A program made the translations under genes and the position numbers. Positions 23,369 to 31,937 of a stretch of 36,528 nucleotides of DNA are shown one piece after another. Positions within the stretch are counted from its first letter, which is position 1. Each line of letters begins with the position of its first letter. The notes under the pieces were generated by a model. It did not search any database, had not been told where the DNA came from, and saw only the letters and a program-made list of their open reading frames with translations. The stretch is taken from positions 1 to 36,528 of the forward strand of contig CAVJHQ010000013.1 of the NCBI GenBank assembly GCA_963649365.1, given 5' to 3'. The DNA is from Paratractidigestivibacter sp963649365. Lineage in GTDB: Bacteria > Actinomycetota > Coriobacteriia > Coriobacteriales > Atopobiaceae.

Positions 23369-25524
23369 GCGCGCTCCAGTTCCTCGAAATAGACGTCGAA
23401 TCGGTCGCGGACCTCGGCCGCGAGCAGGCGGTGCTCGGGCAGCGAGAGCGAGGGGTCCTCGCCGGCGATGCCGAGCGCGTCGCCGTGGGCCCACTCCACG
23501 AGGTCCTCGTCGGCCTCAAGGTCGCAGATGCGAAGCGTGACGCCGCCCGACTGACGATACCCCAAGACCTCGCCCTCGTGGCGCAGGCGCAGGTCCAGCT
23601 CGGCGAGCGCGAGGCCGTCGCTCGTGGCCTCGAGCGCGCCGACGCGGTCGCGCGCCGGGGTGCCCTTCTTCGCGGCGCAGCTGAGGTAGACCGTGCCCGC
23701 CGCGTCGCCGCGGCCCACGCGCCCGCGCAGCTGGTGCAGCGTGGCCAGGCCGAAGCGGTCGGCGTCCAGCACCACCATGGCGGTCGCGTTGGGCACGTCG
23801 ACGCCCACCTCGACCACGGTGGTGGCGACGAGCACCTGGGTGGCCCCCGAGCGGAACCGCTCCATGGCGGCGTCCTTCTCGTCGGGGCGCATCTTGCCCG
23901 TGAGCAGGTCGCACTCGACGCCCGGAAGGACGCTCTGCCGCAGCCACGCGAGCGTCGACCGCGCCGAGCGCAGGCGGTCGGAGGACGAGGTCAGGGCCGC
24001 GGGGACGTCCTCGAGGGCCGACCCGTCGTCGGCGTCGTCCACGAGCGGGCAGATCACGTAGGCCTGGTGCCCGGCGGCGAGCGCCTCTCGGACGGCGCCC
24101 CACGCGAGGTCCAGGTTGTCTGGCGTGACGACCTTGGTCGAGACCCCGGCTCCCGCCCGGGGCCTGTGCGCGATGCGCGAGAGGTCGACGTCGCCGTAGA
24201 CCGAGAGCGCGAGCGTGCGGGGGATCGGCGTGGCGCTCATGGCGAGAAGGTCCGCGCCGCGGCCCTTGCCGCGCAGCGCGGCGCGCTGGCCCACGCCGAA
24301 GCGATGCTGCTCGTCGATGACCGCGAGGGAAAGGCGGGCGAACTCGATCCTCTCGGAAAGGAGCGCCGTCGTCCCGAAGAAGACGCACGCGGAGCCCGAG
24401 CGCGCCGCCTGCTCGGTGGCCGCCCGCTCCTCGGGCGAGTCGGCCCCCGTGACCAGGCGCCACGGGATGCCCGCCTCGTCCAGGAGGGGCCCGAGCTTCT
24501 CGGCGTGCTGGCGCGCGAGCACCGAGGTCGGAGCCATCATGGCCGCCTGCGTGCCGGTGTCGGCGCACGCGGCGAGGGCGAGCGCGGCGACGGCCGTCTT
24601 GCCCGTGCCGACGTCGCCCAAAAGCAGCCGGTTCATGACCCGCGGGGCCGCCATGTCCGCCAGTATGTCGTCCGCGGCGGCGCGCTGCTCGGCCGTGAGC
24701 GAGAACGGCAGCGCGGCGAGAAGGGCGTCCATGCGGGGGCCCAGGACCTCGTGGGAAACGGGCTCCGCGCCCTCGAGCTCTATCTGGCGGCGCGTCAGCA
24801 GAAGCAGCTGCAGGCACAGCAGCTCGTCGTAGGCGAGCCTCCTGCGGGCGCGCTCGGCCGCCTCGACGCTCGAGGGGAAATGGACCTCGCGCACCGCGCG
24901 CGAGAGCGTCGGCAGCCGGCGGGACGCCGCGAGCCGCGCCGGCAGGAAGTCGCAGACGTCGCCCGCGTCTGCCGCGGCCGAGCTCACGATGCGGCGCATC
25001 CAGGGGACCGTGACCCCCTCCGTAACGCCGTGGACGGGCAGCACGCGGGCGTAGCTCGTCTCGCCGCCCTTGCCGAGCACCTCGTAGAAGGGGGCCTTCA
25101 TCTGCTTGAAGCCGTAGCCGAACGTCACCTTGCCCGAAATGGCCACGACGTCGCCCTTATGCACCTGCTCCGCGATCCAGGGCTGCTTGAAGAAGGTGGC
25201 CTCGACCACGCCCGTCTCGTCGATGACCATGAGGTTCACGATCTGCATGCCGGGCCGCGGGAACTTGAGCTCGACCTTGTCGACCGTTCCCATGACGGTG
25301 ACCTCCGAGCCGACGTCGGCGAAGGCGGCCTTGGTCACGCGCGAGAAATCCAGGTAGCGGCGGGGCACGTGCAGGAAGATGTCGCGAACGCGGCGGATGC
25401 CGAGGCGCGAGAGTGCGTCGGCGCGCGCTCCCTTGACGTAGCGGAGCCGGTCTATGGAGCCGGAGAGGGCGCAGGTACGCTGCACCCTCTCCGACGCCAA
25501 GGCTATGCTGGGACGACCGGCCAT
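23365..25524 (-). CDS. recG: ATP-dependent DNA helicase RecG
   Basis: RecG remodels stalled replication forks and Holliday junctions. The 719 residues have an N-terminal wedge/OB domain (about 60-150), Walker A GDVGTGKT (303-310), the DEQH box (404-407, family-typical DEQHRFG), MSATPIPRTLALS, and motif VI LHQLRGRVGRG. The extra N-terminal helical region of some RecG proteins is short. It starts 20 bases after fakA. Confidence 0.96.
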   Translation of the reverse strand: MAGRPSIALASERVQRTCALSGSIDRLRYVKGARADALSRLGIRRVRDIFLHVPRRYLDFSRVTKAAFADVGSEVTVMGTVDKVELKFPRPGMQIVNLMVIDETGVVEATFFKQPWIAEQVHKGDVVAISGKVTFGYGFKQMKAPFYEVLGKGGETSYARVLPVHGVTEGVTVPWMRRIVSSAAADAGDVCDFLPARLAASRRLPTLSRAVREVHFPSSVEAAERARRRLAYDELLCLQLLLLTRRQIELEGAEPVSHEVLGPRMDALLAALPFSLTAEQRAAADDILADMAAPRVMNRLLLGDVGTGKTAVAALALAACADTGTQAAMMAPTSVLARQHAEKLGPLLDEAGIPWRLVTGADSPEERAATEQAARSGSACVFFGTTALLSERIEFARLSLAVIDEQHRFGVGQRAALRGKGRGADLLAMSATPIPRTLALSVYGDVDLSRIAHRPRAGAGVSTKVVTPDNLDLAWGAVREALAAGHQAYVICPLVDDADDGSALEDVPAALTSSSDRLRSARSTLAWLRQSVLPGVECDLLTGKMRPDEKDAAMERFRSGATQVLVATTVVEVGVDVPNATAMVVLDADRFGLATLHQLRGRVGRGDAAGTVYLSCAAKKGTPARDRVGALEATSDGLALAELDLRLRHEGEVLGYRQSGGVTLRICDLEADEDLVEWAHGDALGIAGEDPSLSLPEHRLLAAEVRDRFDVYFEELERA

Positions 25525-25544
25525 GAGCCGCGCGGCTCCCGTTG

Positions 25545-27218
25545 TTACTCGATCGCGAAGACCACCGGGTAGAGCGGCTGCTCACCGCGGTGGGCGTCGA
25601 CCTCAAGGTCGGGCTGGGCCGCCTCGATGGCGTCGACCAGGTCCTCAAAGGCCTCGTCGTCCATGTCGGAGCCGGCGAGGATGGTGAGCGAGTCGCCCTC
25701 CTCCTCGTCCTGCATCTTCGCGATGAGGTCGAGGGTGACCTGCTTGACGTCGTCGCCGACCACGTCGATGGAGCCGTCGTGGATGCCCATGACGTCGCCG
25801 TCGTGGATGGGGGTGCCGTCGGAGGCGCTGGAATCGCGCACGGCGCAGGTGACCTCACCGCCGCGGACCTCGGAGATGGCCTCGCCCATGGCCTCGACGT
25901 TGTCCTCGAGGGTGCCGTCGGGGTCGACGACGAACATGGCCGAGAAGGCCTGCAGCACGGTCTTGGTCGGGACGACCGCGACCTTGCAGGACTCGCAGGC
26001 GCTCGCGGCGGCCTCGGACGCCATGCGGATGTTCCCGTTGTTGGGGAGCACGACGACGTTATCGGCGTTGGCGGCCTCGACGGCCGCGAGGATGTCGGCG
26101 GTCGAGGGGTTCATGGTCTGCCCGCCCGAGACGACGACGTCGACGCCGAGGGACTTCAGGATGGACTCCTGGCCGGAGCCCGCGGCAACGGCGACGAAGC
26201 CGAGGTTCTTCCTCGGGGCCGCCTCGGCCTCGGCGGCCTTCTTGTCCTCGGCGATCTTGGCGGTGCGGTCGGCGGCCTCGAGGTCCATGTTGTGGATAAA
26301 GACCTCGAAGATCTGGCCGTAGCCGAGCATGTACTCGAGCACGCGGTTGGGCTCGTTGGAGTGGACGTGGACCTTGTAGTCGGGGTAAGAGCCCACCACA
26401 AGCTCGCAGTCGCCCAGGGTAGCCAGGAAAGTCAGGGCCTCGTCGGGGTCGAATTCCTTCTCGGCGTGGAAAAGGAACTCGTTGCAGTAGCGGAACTCCG
26501 AGCCCTCCCAGTCGTCGTTGAGCTCGATCTGCACCTTGGACGAGACGTCGGACTTGGCGCCGGCGGTGGAGACCGTCGGGTCGAAGTCGGAGAGCTCGCC
26601 GGCCTTGCCCTCGACGGCGTTGACGAAGGCCTCGAAGAAGGTGGCGAAGCCGTAGGCGCCGGAGTCGACGACGCCGTTCTCCTTGAGGACGGGGAGAAGG
26701 TCGGGGGTGCGGGCGACGGACTCGTAGGCCTCGACCACGAGCGCGTCGAGCATCTCGAGGGTGCCGATCTTGGTCTTCTCGAGCTTGTCGGCGCGGGCCG
26801 AGATGTCGCGCAGGACGGTGAGGATCGTGCCCTCGACCGGCTTGCGGACGGCCTTGAAGGCGACCTTCACGCCGCGGCGCCAGGCGCGCGCGATGTCGGC
26901 GGGCGTGGGCTCGTCCTGGTTCTTCGCCTCGCAGAGGCCCTCGGCGAGGCCGCGCAGGATCTGGGAGGTGATCACGCCGGAGTTGCCGCGGGCGCCCATG
27001 AGCGAGCCGTGGGTGATGGCCTTGGCGATGTCCTCCATGGAGGCGTCGGCGGGAAGGGCCTGGACCTCCTTGACGACGGTGCCCAGGGTGAGCGACATGT
27101 TCGTGCCGGTGTCGCCGTCGGGGACCGGGAAGACGTTGAGCTTGTTGACGTCCTCGGCCTTGTCGGCAAGGGCCTTGGCGGCCACGGGGAAGCAGGTGCG
27201 GATGACGTTGGAGATCAT
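25545..27218 (-). CDS. fakA: DAK2/DegV-type fatty acid kinase subunit FakA (YloV family)
   Basis: FakA phosphorylates fatty acids presented by a FakB partner, forming acyl-phosphate. The 557 residues begin with a DhaL-like kinase domain: NVFPVPDGDTGTNM (28-41, Mg2+-binding Asp34 and Asp36) and GARGNSG. The C-terminal half resembles the YloV/DegV-like region, with VVLPNNGN and GIHDGSI. No FakB (DegV) gene is in the window, so the partner must be elsewhere. Acyl-phosphate is also the product of PlsX encoded 5 kb away. The asp23-yloV-recG order is the classical Gram-positive one. Fatty-acid kinase activity is inferred from family. Confidence 0.88.
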   Translation of the reverse strand: MISNVIRTCFPVAAKALADKAEDVNKLNVFPVPDGDTGTNMSLTLGTVVKEVQALPADASMEDIAKAITHGSLMGARGNSGVITSQILRGLAEGLCEAKNQDEPTPADIARAWRRGVKVAFKAVRKPVEGTILTVLRDISARADKLEKTKIGTLEMLDALVVEAYESVARTPDLLPVLKENGVVDSGAYGFATFFEAFVNAVEGKAGELSDFDPTVSTAGAKSDVSSKVQIELNDDWEGSEFRYCNEFLFHAEKEFDPDEALTFLATLGDCELVVGSYPDYKVHVHSNEPNRVLEYMLGYGQIFEVFIHNMDLEAADRTAKIAEDKKAAEAEAAPRKNLGFVAVAAGSGQESILKSLGVDVVVSGGQTMNPSTADILAAVEAANADNVVVLPNNGNIRMASEAAASACESCKVAVVPTKTVLQAFSAMFVVDPDGTLEDNVEAMGEAISEVRGGEVTCAVRDSSASDGTPIHDGDVMGIHDGSIDVVGDDVKQVTLDLIAKMQDEEEGDSLTILAGSDMDDEAFEDLVDAIEAAQPDLEVDAHRGEQPLYPVVFAIE

Positions 27219-27266
27219 CTTTGGGAAACCTCGGTTCGTAGGATCGGACGGTTGGGGCGTGGTCCC

Positions 27267-27614
27267 TTAGCGGGCGGTGCGCAGGCCCTCGATGTGGATC
27301 TTCACGTCCACGTTCTCGAGCTCCGCGATCTGCTTGACGATGAAGCGCACCGAGCTGGTGAGGTTGCTCACGACGGAGGACATGTTCACGCCCTGCTCGA
27401 CGACGACGTGCAGGTCGAGCTTGACCCTTCCGTCGGCGGCCGCGACGTCGATGCCCTTGCGCAGGCGGTAAGAAGGAAGCAGGCGGACGACGCCGGTCTG
27501 GCCGTCGATCTCGGCCATGCCCACGACGCCGTAGCACTCGAGGGCGGCATAGCCGGCAAGGTCGGCGATGACGTCGTTGGAAACCTTGAGCGTTCCCGGG
27601 ATAGCACCAGACAT
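27267..27614 (-). CDS. Asp23/Gls24 family (YloU-like) envelope stress protein
   Basis: The 115 residues begin MSGAIPGTLKVSNDVIADLAGYAALECYGVVGM, as in Asp23/YloU proteins, with LRKGIDVAAADGRVKLDLHVVVEQGVNM in the core. The family includes alkaline-shock and cell-envelope stress proteins. The start at 27614 follows AGGAG at six bases; the frame stays open to 27662 but without family resemblance. It is the first gene of the asp23-to-coaD run. Confidence 0.9.
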   Translation of the reverse strand: MSGAIPGTLKVSNDVIADLAGYAALECYGVVGMAEIDGQTGVVRLLPSYRLRKGIDVAAADGRVKLDLHVVVEQGVNMSSVVSNLTSSVRFIVKQIAELENVDVKIHIEGLRTAR

Positions 27615-27672
27615 GAGGTCTCCTCTCGCGGATAAGTGCTCCGTGGCGGTTGTTTGCTGCATAGACTCGAAA

Positions 27673-27678
27673 AGTATA
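27673..27678 (-). promoter_or_regulatory. Probable -10 for asp23-fakA-recG-rsmD-coaD
   Basis: TATACT on the minus strand lies 59 bases upstream of asp23 and just downstream of the rpmB terminator. The -35 candidate (TTCATG, 18-base spacer) is weak. Confidence 0.5.
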
Positions 27679-27700
27679 GCGCAGGAGCACGCCGTTCATG

Positions 27701-27730
27701 AAAAAAGGGAGGTCGCTGTGCGACCTCCCT
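27701..27730 (-). terminator. Intrinsic terminator after rpmB
   Basis: On the minus strand an 11-bp perfect stem (27730-27720 with 27716-27706), loop ACA, is followed by TTTTTT through 27701. It ends rpmB and separates it from the asp23 run. Confidence 0.9.
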
Positions 27731-27752
27731 GCGATGTTGAGATGCGCGGCTA

Positions 27753-27941
27753 CTAGCTGCGGGCGATCTTGCCGGACTTGAGGCAACGGGTGCAGACGTT
27801 GGCCTTGCGCTTGTGGCCGTCGACGACGACGGTGACGCGCTGGATGTTCGGCTTGAACGTACGGTTGACGACGCGGTGGGAGTGGCTGATGGTGTGACCA
27901 GCAACCGGGTGCTTACCGCAGAACTCACAGACCTTCGACAT
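27753..27941 (-). CDS. rpmB: 50S ribosomal protein L28 (zinc-binding form)
   Basis: The 62 residues begin MSKVCEFCGKHPVAGHTISHSH and show CxxC pairs CEFC and CTRC, the zinc-binding (C+) form of L28. The ATG at 27941 follows GAGGAGG. Like L32 above, it is a small zinc-dependent ribosomal protein, and it is transcribed alone between its own promoter and terminator. Confidence 0.97.
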   Translation of the reverse strand: MSKVCEFCGKHPVAGHTISHSHRVVNRTFKPNIQRVTVVVDGHKRKANVCTRCLKSGKIARS

Positions 27942-28000
27942 GGTTAGACCTCCTCGGGGGCGCGGCGCATAGCTGCGCCCGCAATTCACAAAGCCGTATG

Positions 28001-28028
28001 AATATATCACAGGCCCTACGGCCTGCAA
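28001..28028 (-). promoter_or_regulatory. rpmB promoter
   Basis: On the minus strand TTGCAG (28028-28023), a 16-base spacer and TATATT (28006-28001) with extended TGA just before it. The leader of about 55 bases contains a GGCGCA/TGCGCC hairpin (27964-27979) just before the ribosome binding site. Confidence 0.6.
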
Positions 28029-28140
28029 GCGAGAAACACAGGTAGATTGTGCGGTTTTTGTCACGGCTTGGAGCAGGAGTCGTGGGTGGTGCGTTTGTCG
28101 TGTCACTCGAGGGGTGATTGTAGCGCGACCGGCGGTGCTT

Positions 28141-28168
28141 CCGGCGTTTCTCCACAAAGAAGCGCCGG
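28141..28168 (-). other. Stem-loop downstream of the HAD-TPK gene
   Basis: CCGGCG and CGCCGG with inner TTCT/AGAA pairing form a hairpin 35 bases after the gene's stop. There is no T-tract, so it is at best a weak terminator. The remaining gap 28029-28202 contains no gene I can support. Confidence 0.35.
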
Positions 28169-28202
28169 GCCGGCGGGCAGCGCGGGGCGAAGCGGGGCCG
28201 GC

Positions 28203-29588
28203 CTAGCGGATGAGCACCGCGGCGACGGCCCCCGCGCGGCAAGCCACGCGCGCGCCGGCGTCTGTGACGACGTTTGAGATGCCGAGGTCGCCCAGGAGCT
28301 CCATCGGCTTGTCGTCGAGCGGCCAGCGCATGCCCTGCTCGTCGATGCGCGTGCCGGGCGCCACGGCGACGGCGCTGAAGGTGCGCCCGAGGGCCCCTTC
28401 GCCGAGCTCCCAGACCGCCTGCCCCCCGGGACGAAGGACGCGCAGCTCGAAGGAGTCCTCCACCATGCGCGCGCTCGCGGCGGGCGCGGCGGAGAGAAGC
28501 CCCACGACGGCGAGGAAGTGGTCCGGGCGGCCCCCGGCGGCGCAGGTCAGGGTGAGCGCGAGCGGGCGTCCCCGCCGGGCGGCCTCGTGCGCGGCGCAGT
28601 CGAGGCCCAGGGCAAGGTCGGTCGCGTACTTCTCGGCCGGGAAGCGGATGTCGGTGCGGGCGTGCGCGCGGGCCCAGGCGGCCGCCTCCGCGCTCACCGA
28701 GTCCGAGTCGCCGACGAAGACGTCGGGCACCGCCTCGGCGGCGAGAAGCGCCTCGGCGCCGCGGTCGACCGCCACGACGTAGTCGGCCTCGCGAGCCAGG
28801 TCGGCGACGAGGGCGGGCGAGCTCGCGTCGGGCGAGCCGTCCACGACGAGCACCTCGAGCGGCTGGGCGGCGCGCACGTCGGCGCCCCTCTCCCCCGCCG
28901 CCGGGAGCTCGTAGTCGCGCAGCAGGGCGAGCGAGAGCTCGGGGTAGCCGTGGGCATAGATGTCGCAGTAGGGGCGCACGTCCTCCTCGCGGCGGCCGTC
29001 GTGGTCGTTCATGAGGCCGACGACGCGGAAGCCGGCCTCGTGGGAGGTCCGCACGCCGAAGGGCGCGTCCTCGAAGACCCACACCTCCGAGCGCGCGTCG
29101 GCGTCCTGCGCGTCGAGGCCGAGGCGGCGCATCGCCTCAAGGTAGACGTCCGGGAACTCCTTGTCCCGCCCGCCGACGTCCTCGGTGGAGACGACGTCGG
29201 CGAAGTAGCCGCGCATGCCGTGGGCGGCCAGGGCGCACTCGAGCTCGCGCACCGGCGTCGAGCTCGCGATGGCCATCGGGACGCCCGCGGCCGCGAGCTC
29301 GTCCAGGAACTCGCGCGCCCCCGGCATGGCGGCGATGTCGTGCTCGTAGCAGTCGCGCACGTGGGCGCAGACCGCCTCGTAGACCTCGTCGGCCGAGGCC
29401 CCGAGCCCCAGCTCGTCGTGGACGATGCGGCACATCTCGGCCAGGGCGAGCGACTCGACGCGCTCGAAGAAGCCCTCGGGCATGCTCGCGCCGTAATGGC
29501 CGAAGACCCAGGAGGTCGCCTGCGCCCACATGCCCATCGAGTCCACAAGCGTGCCGTCGCAGTCGAAGATCGCGCCTCTTATCTCCAT
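28203..29588 (-). CDS. HAD-superfamily phosphatase fused to thiamine pyrophosphokinase
   Basis: This 461-residue protein joins two enzymes. Residues 1-~228 are a HAD hydrolase of the beta-phosphoglucomutase-like branch: FDCDGTLVDS with nucleophile Asp9 and Asp11, motif II ASSTP (Ser110), Lys143 and motif IV VFEDAPFG (171-178). Residues ~240-461 are a thiamine pyrophosphokinase: AVDRGAEALL, FVGDSDS (291-297), EKYATD (319-324) and GGRPDH (352-357). The second domain would make thiamine diphosphate from thiamine and ATP. A TMP-phosphatase role for the first is a hypothesis only; it could act on another sugar phosphate. The ATG at 29588 follows GGAGG. The domain order and lack of a frameshift are directly visible. 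Divergent from fmdB. Confidence 0.85.
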   Translation of the reverse strand: MEIRGAIFDCDGTLVDSMGMWAQATSWVFGHYGASMPEGFFERVESLALAEMCRIVHDELGLGASADEVYEAVCAHVRDCYEHDIAAMPGAREFLDELAAAGVPMAIASSTPVRELECALAAHGMRGYFADVVSTEDVGGRDKEFPDVYLEAMRRLGLDAQDADARSEVWVFEDAPFGVRTSHEAGFRVVGLMNDHDGRREEDVRPYCDIYAHGYPELSLALLRDYELPAAGERGADVRAAQPLEVLVVDGSPDASSPALVADLAREADYVVAVDRGAEALLAAEAVPDVFVGDSDSVSAEAAAWARAHARTDIRFPAEKYATDLALGLDCAAHEAARRGRPLALTLTCAAGGRPDHFLAVVGLLSAAPAASARMVEDSFELRVLRPGGQAVWELGEGALGRTFSAVAVAPGTRIDEQGMRWPLDDKPMELLGDLGISNVVTDAGARVACRAGAVAAVLIR

Positions 29589-29637
29589 GGTTTCGCCTCC
29601 CGCCGCGGGGCCGGGCCCCGCCCATATGTCGTGTCTG

Positions 29638-29652
29638 CGTCATATTATGACG
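29638..29652. promoter_or_regulatory. Perfect 15-base palindrome between HAD-TPK and fmdB
   Basis: CGTCATATTATGACG has seven-base arms around one central T. It lies between the divergent genes. It includes CATAAT on the minus strand and TATTAT on the plus strand as possible -10 hexamers, although no good -35 matches either. It could be an operator shared by both genes. Confidence 0.45.
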
Positions 29653-29728
29653 TCCCCCAGGGCACAGGCGCGAATTCGGGTACAGTAACCCATGCAAAAA
29701 ATCGAGTGAGCACGGAGGAACGAAGCAC

Positions 29729-29962
29729 ATGGCACGTTACGACTATAAATGCACGGGCTGCGAGACCGTTTTCGAGGTCGAGCACCCCATGAGCGAGCGC
29801 CCCGACGTCAAGTGCCCCGAGTGCGGGGCCGCCGCCGAGCGCGTCTTCGGCACGAACGGCATCGTCTTCAAGGGGTCGGGCTTCTACAACACCGACCAGC
29901 GCGGCGGCGGCAGCTGCACCGAGGCCACGAGCGGCGCCTGCGAGGGCTGCCCGAACGCGTAG
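29729..29962 (+). CDS. FmdB-family zinc ribbon protein
   Basis: The 77 residues begin MARYDYKCTGCETVFEVEH and carry a CTGC...CPEC zinc ribbon, then VFKGSGFYNTD as in the FmdB regulatory family. A C-terminal Gly/Cys-rich tail (GSCTEATSGACEGC) follows. FmdB proteins are linked to transcription of formamide metabolism in a few bacteria, but most have no known function. A strong GGAGGAA precedes the ATG and a strong terminator follows, so it is a single-gene unit. Confidence 0.88.
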   Translation: MARYDYKCTGCETVFEVEHPMSERPDVKCPECGAAAERVFGTNGIVFKGSGFYNTDQRGGGSCTEATSGACEGCPNA

Positions 29963-29990
29963 GCGCGGACAGGGCGCAAAGAGACGACCG

Positions 29991-30037
29991 GGGGCGGGCG
30001 CTTCTTCCTGCTGGGAAGAAGCGCCCGCCCCGTTTCC
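29991..30037 (+). terminator. Strong terminator after fmdB
   Basis: An 18-bp perfect stem (29991-30008 with 30014-30031), loop TGCTG, is followed by GTTTCC. Confidence 0.8.
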
Positions 30038-30042
30038 TTGCT

Positions 30043-30115
30043 TAAAGAGGCGCCGGCCGGGCCCAAGCCGGGCGGCGCGCGGCCAGCGCCCGGGCGCCCC
30101 CGGCGCGCCTCTTTA
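30043..30115 (-). other. Long-loop inverted repeat over the ABC transporter stop codon
   Basis: An 11-bp arm pair (30043-30053 and 30105-30115) encloses a 51-base GC-rich loop. The stop TAA of the downstream ABC gene is within the right arm. It may be a terminator for the MarR-ABC operon, with a short T3 after the stem. Confidence 0.4.
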
Positions 30116-31936
30116 CGCGAACTGCGAGCGGTAAAGCTCCGCGTAGGCTCCGCCGGCGGCGAGAAGCTCGGCGTGCGTGCCCTGCTCGACGATGTCGCCG
30201 TGGTCCATGACGAGGATGAGGTCCGCGTCCACGATCGTGGAGAGCCGGTGCGCGATCACGAAGCTCGTGCGGTTCTCCATGACGGCCTCCATCGCGCGAA
30301 CGATGGCCTGCTCGGTACGGGTGTCCACGCTCGAGGTGGCCTCGTCGAGGATGAGGATCGCGGGGTCGCAGAGCATGGCCCGCGCGATGGTGAGGAGCTG
30401 CCGCTGGCCCTGGCTCACGTTCTCGGCGTCGTTTCCGAGCACGGTGTCGTAGCCCTGGGGCAAGGTGCGCACGAAGAAGTCCACGTGCGCCGCCCGGGCC
30501 GCGGCCTCGACCTCCGCGCGGGTCGCGCCGGGCTTGCCGTAGGCGATGTTGTCGGCGATGGTGCCCTCGAAGAGCCAGGCGTCCTGCAGGACCATGCCGA
30601 ACCGGCGGCGCAGGTCGGCGCGGGTGAGGTCGCGGGTGTCCACGCCGTCGAGCGTGATGCGCCCGGCGTCGACCTCGTAGAAGCGCATGAGCAGGTTGAT
30701 GAGGGTCGTCTTGCCGGCGCCCGTGGCGCCCACGATGGCCACCTTCTGCCCGGGCTCCGCCACGAGGTTGACGTCATGCATGAGGAGCTTCTCGGGGGTA
30801 TAGCCGAAGGCGACGTGCTCGAAGGCCACGCGCCCGCGGACGGGCTCGGGCAGGGCCGCCGGCCGCTCGGGGTCCGGAACGACCTCCTCGGCGTCGAGAA
30901 GCGCATACACGCGCTCGGCGGCCGCGAGCGCGCCCTGGAGCATGTTCAGCGTCATCGAGAGCTGCGTGAGCGGCTCGGTCGCGGTGGTCACGAACTGGAA
31001 GAAGGACTGGAAGACGCCCACCGTGAGCTGGCCCGCGAGCAGCATCGCGCCGGCGATGAGCCCGCAGGAGACCTGCGCCAGGCGCACGAGCAGGCGGATG
31101 GCGGGCGAGATCGCGTTCGTGATGAAGTCGGCGTCGGCCGAGGTCCTCGCGAGCTCGTCGGCGGCGGCGCGCACGTCGGCGGCGCTCGCCTCGTCGCGGC
31201 CGAAGGCCTTGGTTACGGTGCGGCCCGAGTAGGCCTCCTCGACCTTACGGGTCACGGAGCCGAGCGCCTCTTGCCGCCTTGCCGCCACGCGGATGGTCTT
31301 GCCGGCCACGAACTTGGTGAGCACGAGCGAGGCGGCGGCGAACACGAGGAACACGAGGCCGAGCACCACGCTGTACGAGAGCATGACGCCCACGGCGCCC
31401 ACGAACATGAGGGCGCTGATGATGATCTGCAGAAGGCCGCGCTGCAGCACCTCGGAGACCTTGTCCAGGTCGTTCGTGGCGCGGCTGATGGTGTCGCCCG
31501 GCTGGTGCGCGTCATAGTAGGAGAGCGGCAGGCGGCCGACCTTCTCGGCGATGCGGGCGCGCAGGCCGAGGTTCAGGCGCTCGGCGAAGCTCGCCATGAC
31601 GAGGGACTGGATCGTGTAGAAGGCCCAGGCCAAGGTCCAGATGCCGAGGAAGGTGAGGATCTGCGTGCCGCCGTTGCCGAGCGTGACGACGTAGGTCTCC
31701 CCCGCCGCCTCCGCCGCCTGGATGTTGCTCCAAAGAAGGTCGACGAGGCCGGCGCTGTAGGCCGGGGCGGCCAGGCTCGCCGCCACGTAGAACACGGCGG
31801 AGACGGCCGCGACCACGAGGCGCCAGCGCTCGCGGCCGGCGGAGTCCCAGAGGCGGCGCGCGGTCGCGAGGCCGTTGGCGGGGACGTCCTCCTCGCCGAG
31901 AAGGGCGTCGTTCTTCTTTTCGTCGGTCGATGCCAC
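30113..31936 (-). CDS. ABC exporter half-transporter, catalytic subunit with altered signature
   Basis: A 607-residue exporter-type half: six-helix transmembrane domain (about 35-330) and nucleotide-binding domain. Walker A GATGAGKT is at 403-410. Walker B ILILDEATSSVD has the catalytic Glu, the H-loop is IAHRLS, and the signature is VSQGQ (507-511) rather than LSGGQ. The start is GTG at 31936, one base after the stop of the previous gene, with GGGAGG eight bases upstream; an ATG at 31966 would overlap that gene by 29 bases. It pairs with the next entry as a heterodimeric exporter of the TM287/288 or LmrCD type. Substrate unknown. Confidence 0.9.
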   Translation of the reverse strand: MASTDEKKNDALLGEEDVPANGLATARRLWDSAGRERWRLVVAAVSAVFYVAASLAAPAYSAGLVDLLWSNIQAAEAAGETYVVTLGNGGTQILTFLGIWTLAWAFYTIQSLVMASFAERLNLGLRARIAEKVGRLPLSYYDAHQPGDTISRATNDLDKVSEVLQRGLLQIIISALMFVGAVGVMLSYSVVLGLVFLVFAAASLVLTKFVAGKTIRVAARRQEALGSVTRKVEEAYSGRTVTKAFGRDEASAADVRAAADELARTSADADFITNAISPAIRLLVRLAQVSCGLIAGAMLLAGQLTVGVFQSFFQFVTTATEPLTQLSMTLNMLQGALAAAERVYALLDAEEVVPDPERPAALPEPVRGRVAFEHVAFGYTPEKLLMHDVNLVAEPGQKVAIVGATGAGKTTLINLLMRFYEVDAGRITLDGVDTRDLTRADLRRRFGMVLQDAWLFEGTIADNIAYGKPGATRAEVEAAARAAHVDFFVRTLPQGYDTVLGNDAENVSQGQRQLLTIARAMLCDPAILILDEATSSVDTRTEQAIVRAMEAVMENRTSFVIAHRLSTIVDADLILVMDHGDIVEQGTHAELLAAGGAYAELYRSQFA

Positions 31937-31937
31937 G

